Below the pieces are notes generated by a model. The model searched no databases and was not told the DNA's origin. It saw nothing but the letters and a program-made list of their open reading frames with translations. A program made the translations under genes and the position numbers. 64,000 nt of DNA, from NCBI GenBank assembly GCA_022495995.1, contig JAFEMH010002512.1, forward strand, positions 271,598-335,597. The letters run 5' to 3'. Shown here in pieces: positions 58,306-64,000 of the stretch (its first letter is position 1; the number at the start of each line of letters is the position of its first letter). The DNA is from Adenophora triphylla var. japonica (lineage: Eukaryota; Streptophyta; Magnoliopsida; Asterales; Campanulaceae).

Positions 58306-59511
58306 TGTTAGCAGACCTAACTATGTAAGCCGCTGGCATAGTTATAAAAGGTTTTGACAAAGAAATATATCATATGTTATCGGCCCGGCCAGCGAGATAA
58401 CATATAACCTTGTAAGCAAACCTCGAGCCCTTGCACATCCTTATATCAAAACTAGACAAACAATGATATAATGATCAAACCTATAGGACAACAATGATAA
58501 AAAACCAAAAGTCCAAATCATATAAATCAAATGTATTTTTATATACGAAGGATCATTACACACAAATCCTTAACTCCTAAGCACCTCGCAAACTACTAAA
58601 GACTTGCTTTGGCCCGACAGCCTAAGGTTCTCCACAAAGAAAGACTTCGTCCCTCAGCACGGCTATGATCTTCCAACATCGTAGCGGCAATGAAGGAATT
58701 CTCGTGATGACCAAGATGTGCCTTGCCCAATCTCTCCATACGTATGTTGCCGGCTCATCTCCATAAAGATCACATAGCTTGGTTGCAGATTCCAAATGCT
58801 TATATTATTCTCCCGAGTCAGCAAAAGGCTCTAAATGCAACTCCAACATGCATTTTACTACCTTGTCTCCTTGTCTCCTCCAACGGCTATTTCCTAGCCT
58901 ATAAAAAGGAACTCTCCAAGGATCGAAGACCTCACCCCTTTACACACAACTCTTACAACCTTACCTTCAACCTTTCTCAGCACGCAAACCCAAGCAATCC
59001 GAAACAACATTAAGACACTTGTAACTGAGTCTCGGGTGTATAAACCGATTTGTAAGAACCCCTTAAGGACCGACTTTAAGTTGGAATTGTAATTTGCTCG
59101 GTGTAGAGCATAATCCCTAATAGATGTGTACTTATTAGGAAGAGAGGAAGTTCAAGGAACTTGCCTAATCAATCCTTTGTAAATCTTAACAGAACTAGAT
59201 TTAAGTGGATTGATCTCACTTTGTCAAGGTTGGCGGTGAGGTGGACGTAGGAGGAGTGAACTACGAACCACCTTAAAATTCCTTGTGTTCAATTGGTATT
59301 ATCACACAACTCACAATCACACATCTCACACACGAAACTTGCTATTGACTTTGCCTTTACATTATTTCAACACTTATTTATTCCGCTATTTGCACATTTA
59401 ACTCTAATCTTTAAAACCGGTTAACCTACGATTAACGGCTAAGATTTCATCTCATTGTCAAACCTTACTTGCCTAACCTTTGATTTGATCTAAAGTAAAC
59501 GGGACCTTTCG
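58306..59511 (+). repeat. Copia-A 3' LTR (heavily altered at CAG/CTG words)
   Basis: Aligns end to end with 15970-17097 but is about 80 bp longer, with many small insertions and replacements. Differences fall largely on CAG and CTG words of the partner, changed to CGG, CCG, CTCG and the like. It ends CCTTTCG, then the GTATG duplication. Confidence 0.88.
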
Positions 59512-59516
59512 GTATG

Positions 59517-60307
59517 CAATCTGGATTATTTGAACTAGTTGGAGACTTAATTATTTAGATTAGAGTATTTTTAATGGAAAATTTGAGTAGTTCTACATGA
59601 TCTAATTTTTTTTTTTGGCAAAGACCTATATTTGAATGATGTAGCTCATTAACTTTGGATTATTTGTTTAGTTCTCATCGTATACGTACCTGCGTTGAAT
59701 TGATTATGGTTATTGTGTTAGTCTCTCTAGTCCCAAGATAAATAAAGTTTCAAAAACATTTCAAATTTGCTTTGATAATGAGTAAATTTGAAAAAGAATG
59801 AACATTCAATTCATTTTGAGACCGAATGGAGTAAGTTCTTATTGATGTGGATTAAGATTTATATTTTGGGATACAAGCTTGTTTGGGTCGTTGAAAGTAG
59901 ACCTTAAATCTTTCCCTCTCCCGAGAAATTATATATTTTGGCGCAAAATTACATTAGGGTCGGCGACGCATGTCCCTAATAATTTCCCCGGGAAAATAAA
60001 TAAATTGGCGCTAAATTAATGATTAGGGTCGGCAAAGGTTTCGACCCTAATCTTAACCCGATCCCAAATAAAAAAAATTGGCTCCAAAATATTGGCGCTA
60101 AATTTAATTTTAAGGACCAAGCATGCGCGTCTTTAATACCTTTTTAAGGGATCGGTGACGGGGGTCCCAAAGTTTTAGAGTACGCACATTATTCGGACCC
60201 CAAAGTCCCATCCTTAAGGCCCGAATTCTAAATGGCTTTTAGGGGACGGCAAATTGGCTTTTAGGGATGGTGACGGGCCGACCCTAATGCTTATGTTTCT
60301 TGTAGTG
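59517..60307. other. CACTA-1 right portion and subterminal region
   Basis: 59517-59930 continues the interior interrupted by Copia-A and has no recognised gene. 59935-60307 has dense subterminal words: ATTAGGGTCGGC, CCCTAAT, GGGACGG, AGGGATGGTGACGGGC. It ends TTTCTTGTAGTG. Confidence 0.8.
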
Positions 60308-60836
60308 GTAGAGTTTGGAAATTATAAGGAGGATTGTCTAAGAAAGGTTGTATAAGTTTTCGGGTTTCTAACAACGGTGTGTTTACGAAATTTTGGTATG
60401 GATAAAGTTCCCATGCCTTTGCTCTTTGCGGTTGGTTCTTTAGCAATTTCTTGAGCAAGGGAGTCATTTAAACTCTTTTTGGAGTATGTTCTTGACTTTA
60501 AGACGGCACTAATTAGTTGCCTTTACGATTCCCGATCCCGAAATTAAGCGGGATTTCATTTTACTTCTCCCACCATTTTGTGTATCTAGTGAGACGGGGG
60601 CGGAGTGACTTCATTTTCTAGAGCAAACCGAGATCCGAGATAATGCGGTTGCATCAAGTGAGTAGGTTTTGAGTTTTTGAAGCATAGCTTTCAAAGGATC
60701 CACAAGCCATCAATGGCCGTGGAATGTCTTTCTCGCATTATTTCTCTCCTTGGTTGAGGCATGGTAGGTTGAGAATTGATCCTTCTACAGAAGTTGTTAG
60801 ACTTTTGTAGGTGAAGACTTGAGCACTGATACCAAA
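60308..60836 (-). pseudogene. gag: Copia-1 gag, N-terminal part, and primer site
   Basis: Minus-strand homologue of the Copia-A/B gag N-terminus: MPQPRR start codon near 60762, with IDDCG-, SNWNWY- and AQEIAK-like segments recognisable only through frequent frameshifts. It joins the part at 7852 across CACTA-1. Before it, GCACTGATACCA (60823-60834) is the initiator-tRNA primer site with one substitution. Many indels relative to Copia-B. Confidence 0.75.
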
Positions 60837-61922
60837 TGAACACAAGAATTTTAAAGGTGGTTCCAGAGTTAACTGCAGAACTCCTCCCTAGTGCTTGAAA
60901 TAATGTAAAAACAAGTGATTAGTGTATGTGTGTGTAGATGTGTGTGTGTGTGTATTGTGGTGATAATGCAAATGAACACAAGAATTTTAAGGTGGTTCAG
61001 TAGTTCACTCCTCCTACGTCCACCCTCACTGTCAACCTTGACAAGTGAGATCAAATCCACTTAAATCTAGTTCACTCTTAAGATTTACAAAGGATGATTA
61101 GGCAAGTTCCTTGAACCTCCTCTTCCTAATTAGTACAAGCCAATTAGGGATTTGTTTGCTACGAAGCAAATTACAATACACACTTAGTCTTAAGTGGTTT
61201 ACAAAATAGTTTATACACTGGCAATAGGCCACAAGTGTCTCAAAGTTGTTTGATTGTTGGTTGCACGCTTTTATATGTATGTGTAAGGATTGAAGTGGAA
61301 AGTTGCAAGTTGTGTGTTCAAGGGCCAGAGTCTACTCTTGAAGGTTTCCTTTTATAGGCTTGAATATAGCCGCTGGAGGAGACAAGGTAGTAAATTCAAG
61401 TGGGTGAAATAGTGTTTTTGCATTTAGAGCCTCGGTTTAATCGGATGATAACGGGGTGTAATCTGCAACCATTGTATATGATCTTCATGGAGATGTAGAG
61501 CCGGCAAACATCTATCGAGGGAATTGGGGCAAGGCACATTCCAATAATCACATGGAGGCATCATCACATGATGCCGAAGATCATAGTCAAGCCGAGGGAT
61601 CAGACCTTCCGATGTTGAGAACCTTAGCCGCCATGCTTAGTTCTTTGAGTTTGCGGGATTAGGGGTCAAGGACTTGGGTAGGAGAAATGTAATGATCCAT
61701 ATGTAAATAAATACATTGATGAGTATGGATTTGGTCTCAGGTTTGGATCATTGCCGCTAGATGACTCATTGCCGTCCAGCTTGATTTATGAGATGTGCGC
61801 TTGGAGTCATGGCCGTCCAATGTTCATGAGTTATCTTGGCCGGGGCCACATAGCATTGGATAAGATATGTTTCTTTGTCAAAACCTTATATAACTATGTG
61901 GCTACATAGTTAGGTCTTAACA
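60837..61922 (-). repeat. Copia-1 5' LTR, rearranged at its inner end
   Basis: On the minus strand it begins TGTTAAGACCTAACTATG, like the Copia-A LTR. Towards the primer site a segment GAACACAAGAATTTTAA with GGTGGTTC occurs twice (60838 and 60974), and the normal CCTTTCA end is absent, so about the last 200 bp have been rearranged. The flank beyond the LTR is ATAAC. The matching 3' flank is lost with the 3' LTR. Confidence 0.78.
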
Positions 61923-61925
61923 ATA

Positions 61926-62045
61926 ACCATGTAACTTAACACTTGCATTTTTCTCATACTTCATGCCAAAATTGGTAGTACCTCTAATGTATCTCAACAC
62001 ACCCAATTTTGCTTCCCCAAAATGAGCTGACTCGGATCATGCATA
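61926..62045 (-). pseudogene. Relic of another Ty1/copia RT/RNase H, interrupted by Copia-1
   Basis: Minus-strand frame reads SAHFGEAKLGVLRYIRGTTN, then FGMKYEKNASVKLHGY, the conserved copia segment just before the RNase H DSDWAG motif. It is cut at the Copia-1 LTR border, so Copia-1 inserted into an older copia element of a different lineage. Confidence 0.7.
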
Positions 62046-62690
62046 AATTTTGCAACAAACTCGCAACAAACATGATGTATGGAACAAAGGTTATGAGATG
62101 GAACCGAACGAAAACCAACAAGAATCGTTAACGAAGAAGGCACACTCGTTCTTGTCCTTTAATTCATATTTCATAAATCCAAAAACTAGTTCTTTCAACA
62201 ACTAAAAGAAGTTTAAATACTTCTAAGAAACCCTAAAAACGTATTAGACTAGAAAGGACTAAAATACCCTAGTTAATTGTTTTAAAAATCGCAAAGCATT
62301 AAAAACTTCAAAGAAAATCCCGTCATTGCTTCAGCGCCACCTGGCCTTCTTCGAGGCGCCCGCCTCGCGACCGCAGCTCCGGCCTTGATGTTCTTCAGGT
62401 GAGGCACACGCCCGGGTGGGGAAGGGCGGCGGTCACTGAGCTCGCCTCGCTTCTTCGGCCTCAAAAGAAATTATTGTTCACCCTCGTCTCTTCATCTCGT
62501 AAATGTATCATTCACCCCCCTTGAAAAGACTCGACCACGAAGTCGATACCAATATGACGCTTCAATGTAAAACCCCATCTTGCACACGTGAACCCAAAGA
62601 AATTCTCCCGCCTTGAAAACAATTCTTTTTCGAATTGCACCAACTTGCCGCCGTACCTACTATGTCGCTTCTCCGATGAGTCATCCAATA
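62046..62690. other. Unassigned repeat-like DNA with a GC-rich stretch
   Basis: AT-rich to 62300, then GC-rich 62325-62465 with clustered CGCC words, then CACCCCCCTTGAAAAGACTCG (62513-62533). The last part resembles LTR-leader junctions of gypsy elements. I cannot define ends. Confidence 0.3.
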
Positions 62691-63310
62691 CTCAGACCAG
62701 CGCCGAGGAGTTGATGATTAATGGGGACGTAAGCCTTACCGGAGTCAAGTTTCTTTCGGTAGTGAGTAGGCCACCAAAATCAACCGCCACTCCATCTTTC
62801 GTAAAGGTATAAGTGTTCTTGTAGCCATCATGTCGAACCCTCCTATCAAAACAACCACGACTCACCAAGCTAATAAAATACACACAACCATTAGCAATTT
62901 TACATCACACCATACACCATCCTAGTAACGCTGCCAATTGAAAATTGCACCAAGCACCGCATGTTCACCTTCAAAGAACTCCCCTCGCTCAACCAAGACA
63001 ACTTAGACGGCCAGGTGTTCTTCCGTTTTCAAGTTAATTTTTCAACCATCTAAGTGGAAACCATGTTTTCACAACTACCACCATCACGGATCACGTTGCA
63101 CACTTTCCCCATGTTAGTGCACTTAGTCCGAAAAATGTTATGACAAAGCCAATCCTCGTTTTCTACTCTCACTCACATTCAACACTCCGTTGAACCACCA
63201 CGATAATTCCTTGATCTCGCATACACTTCTTCGGCTTCACCACTTGAATCATCTCGTGCTTCATCATAAACCGGTGGACTATCCTCCATTAAAGCAACAA
63301 CATGCTCTGT
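62691..63310 (-). pseudogene. Degraded Ty3/gypsy (chromovirus-like) gag-protease region
   Basis: Minus strand. Phrases in order: VVALMED near 63290, DWLCHNIFRTKCTNMGKVCN near 63100-63160, RDGGSCENMVST (the aspartic protease active site, with DGG/DSG-type motif), KLSWLSEG, RCLVQFSIG near 62940, then DRRVRHDGYKNTYTFTKDG near 62810-62855. This is the order of the protease-to-RT entry region of plant chromoviruses. Stops interrupt it. RT and integrase are not visible to the left. Confidence 0.72.
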
Positions 63311-64000
63311 GGACTATCCTTCCAAAAAATAAAATATGTCCTTCCAATTAACTTCCTCCATGGAATCCTCCACAAACTCCCAATTAATTCATCCTTTCTC
63401 CTTCCCATCATCAATTCCCCAAATCATCATCAAAACCGGGGTTTAGACCAATCAACACTTATTTCTTTTCCTCCTCCTTTAATTCTTCCCTCCTTCACTT
63501 GTCAATCATCCTCATTCTCGCAAACAAAATTCCTCACAAACAATCTCTTCATCTCCCCTCATGGACATACAATTATCAACAAAAATAATATTCTTTTCCT
63601 TGAAATCAATGGATAATTATCTTGGAAATCTGTGATTGGATCTCACGGAATTGACCGGAACAACCCTATTTATCCGTTGAAGCCGTGTTTTGCTTCAACT
63701 CGGCTTGGTTGAGCGAAAAGAGACCCACTAGAGCTAGGAAGCAGCTGGCCTTGCAGAGGGACATGGAGAGGCCATATTAGTATGGAACAATGCGAAGTTG
63801 GTGGGTTAAAAAAGAGGCAAGCAGGGATTTGCAAGATAGAGCCTCGTAGGTGGTGAAAACTCGAGGCAAGGACATTGAAACAAAGATAGAAGCTAAACTC
63901 TCCATCTACTCGCCTTAGATGTGTTTCTAGGCTTCGCTCAGGCGCTATCAATGGGCAACTGGTGTGAAGAGGAATGTCTCATTATCTAAGTTACAGATTT
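63311..64000. other. Unassigned right-hand end
   Basis: Pyrimidine-rich plus-strand sequence (63310-63560), then mixed sequence. Frames of about 100 codons on each strand have no recognisable domain. It could be more gag of the same gypsy relic or an unrelated repeat. Confidence 0.3.

Larger units (their letters stand above)
15970..59511 (+). mobile_element. Copia-A: large Ty1/copia (Sirevirus-like) retrotransposon, plus strand, interrupted by Copia-B
   Basis: LTRs at 15970-17097 and 58306-59511 begin TGTTAG. The flanking duplication is GTATG (15965-15969 and 59512-59516). The order is 5' LTR, tRNA-iMet primer site, gag (47439), pol (to 53077), antisense ORF, sense ORF, purine tract, 3' LTR. 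Removing Copia-B leaves about 13.3 kb. The long gag with a coiled-coil tail and extra ORFs between pol and the 3' LTR suggest the Sirevirus/SIRE branch; this lineage call is inference. Stops in gag and pol mean it cannot encode a complete polyprotein as written. The 3' LTR ends CG rather than CA and differs strongly from the 5' LTR. Confidence 0.93.
7853..60307. mobile_element. CACTA-1: gene-fragment-carrying CACTA transposon swollen to 52 kb by nested insertions
   Basis: Left end CACTACAAAAAAAGTC at 7853; right end reads inward CACTACAAGAAACATAAG from 60307. The flanking trinucleotide is GTA on both sides (7850-7852 and 60308-60310), the 3-bp duplication typical of CACTA. Deleting the interval plus one GTA restores the copia gag frame across FKLYPGEK. 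Both ends have the ATTAGGG(A/T)C subterminal words. Without guests (LTR-D, Copia-A and all inside it) about 4.5 kb remains. I see no transposase in it. It holds exon fragments of several host genes on both strands, as in Pack-CACTA elements, and is presumably mobilised in trans. Confidence 0.92.

Overview
This is a stretch of flowering-plant (probably eudicot) nuclear DNA made almost entirely of transposable elements. The evidence is Ty1/copia and Ty3/gypsy polyproteins, tRNA-iMet primer sites, CACTA transposon ends with 3-bp target duplications, captured plant gene fragments with GT/AG splice borders, and a telomere-like CCCTATA array. I found no intact host gene, rRNA or tRNA.

Layout. 1-1604 is a degenerate CCCTATA heptamer array. 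At 1605 it meets one end of a CACTA element (CACTA-0), followed by UTR-like and microsatellite DNA to about 2.6 kb. From about 2.88 kb nearly everything belongs to one nested insertion. Copia-1 (minus strand; 3' part 2876-7852, 5' part 60308-61922) was split in gag by CACTA-1 (7853-60307, duplication GTA). CACTA-1 carries exon fragments of several host genes. It was itself hit by a coding-free LTR element, LTR-D (10399-14790, duplication GAAGG), and by Copia-A (plus, 15970-59511, GTATG). Copia-B (minus, 17159-47425, CTACC) sits in the leader of Copia-A. Gypsy-C (plus, 22885-39659, GAAGG) sits in the antisense ORF of Copia-B. CACTA-2 (30372-34414, TCT) sits in Gypsy-C. Right of 61922 lie relics of another copia element and of a chromovirus-like gypsy element.

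Gene content. Copia-A and Copia-B are about 13.3-13.5 kb each without their guests. They share an unusual plan: gag, then pol, then an antisense ORF tail-to-tail with pol, then a long sense ORF transcribed divergently from the antisense ORF, then the 3' LTR. In both copies the antisense ORF has a TATA box about 55 bp before its ATG and a palindrome about 290-300 bp upstream. In all three copia copies a 73-77 nt GT...AG segment separates gag from pol. Its removal joins the frames, and its retention leaves the gag stop, so Gag-Pol may be made by splicing. All coding regions here carry stops or frameshifts.

A quality caution: several repeat copies differ from their partners mainly at CAG/CTG words, often with extra bases. 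That pattern is better explained by consensus errors than by normal decay, so some frameshifts may not be real.
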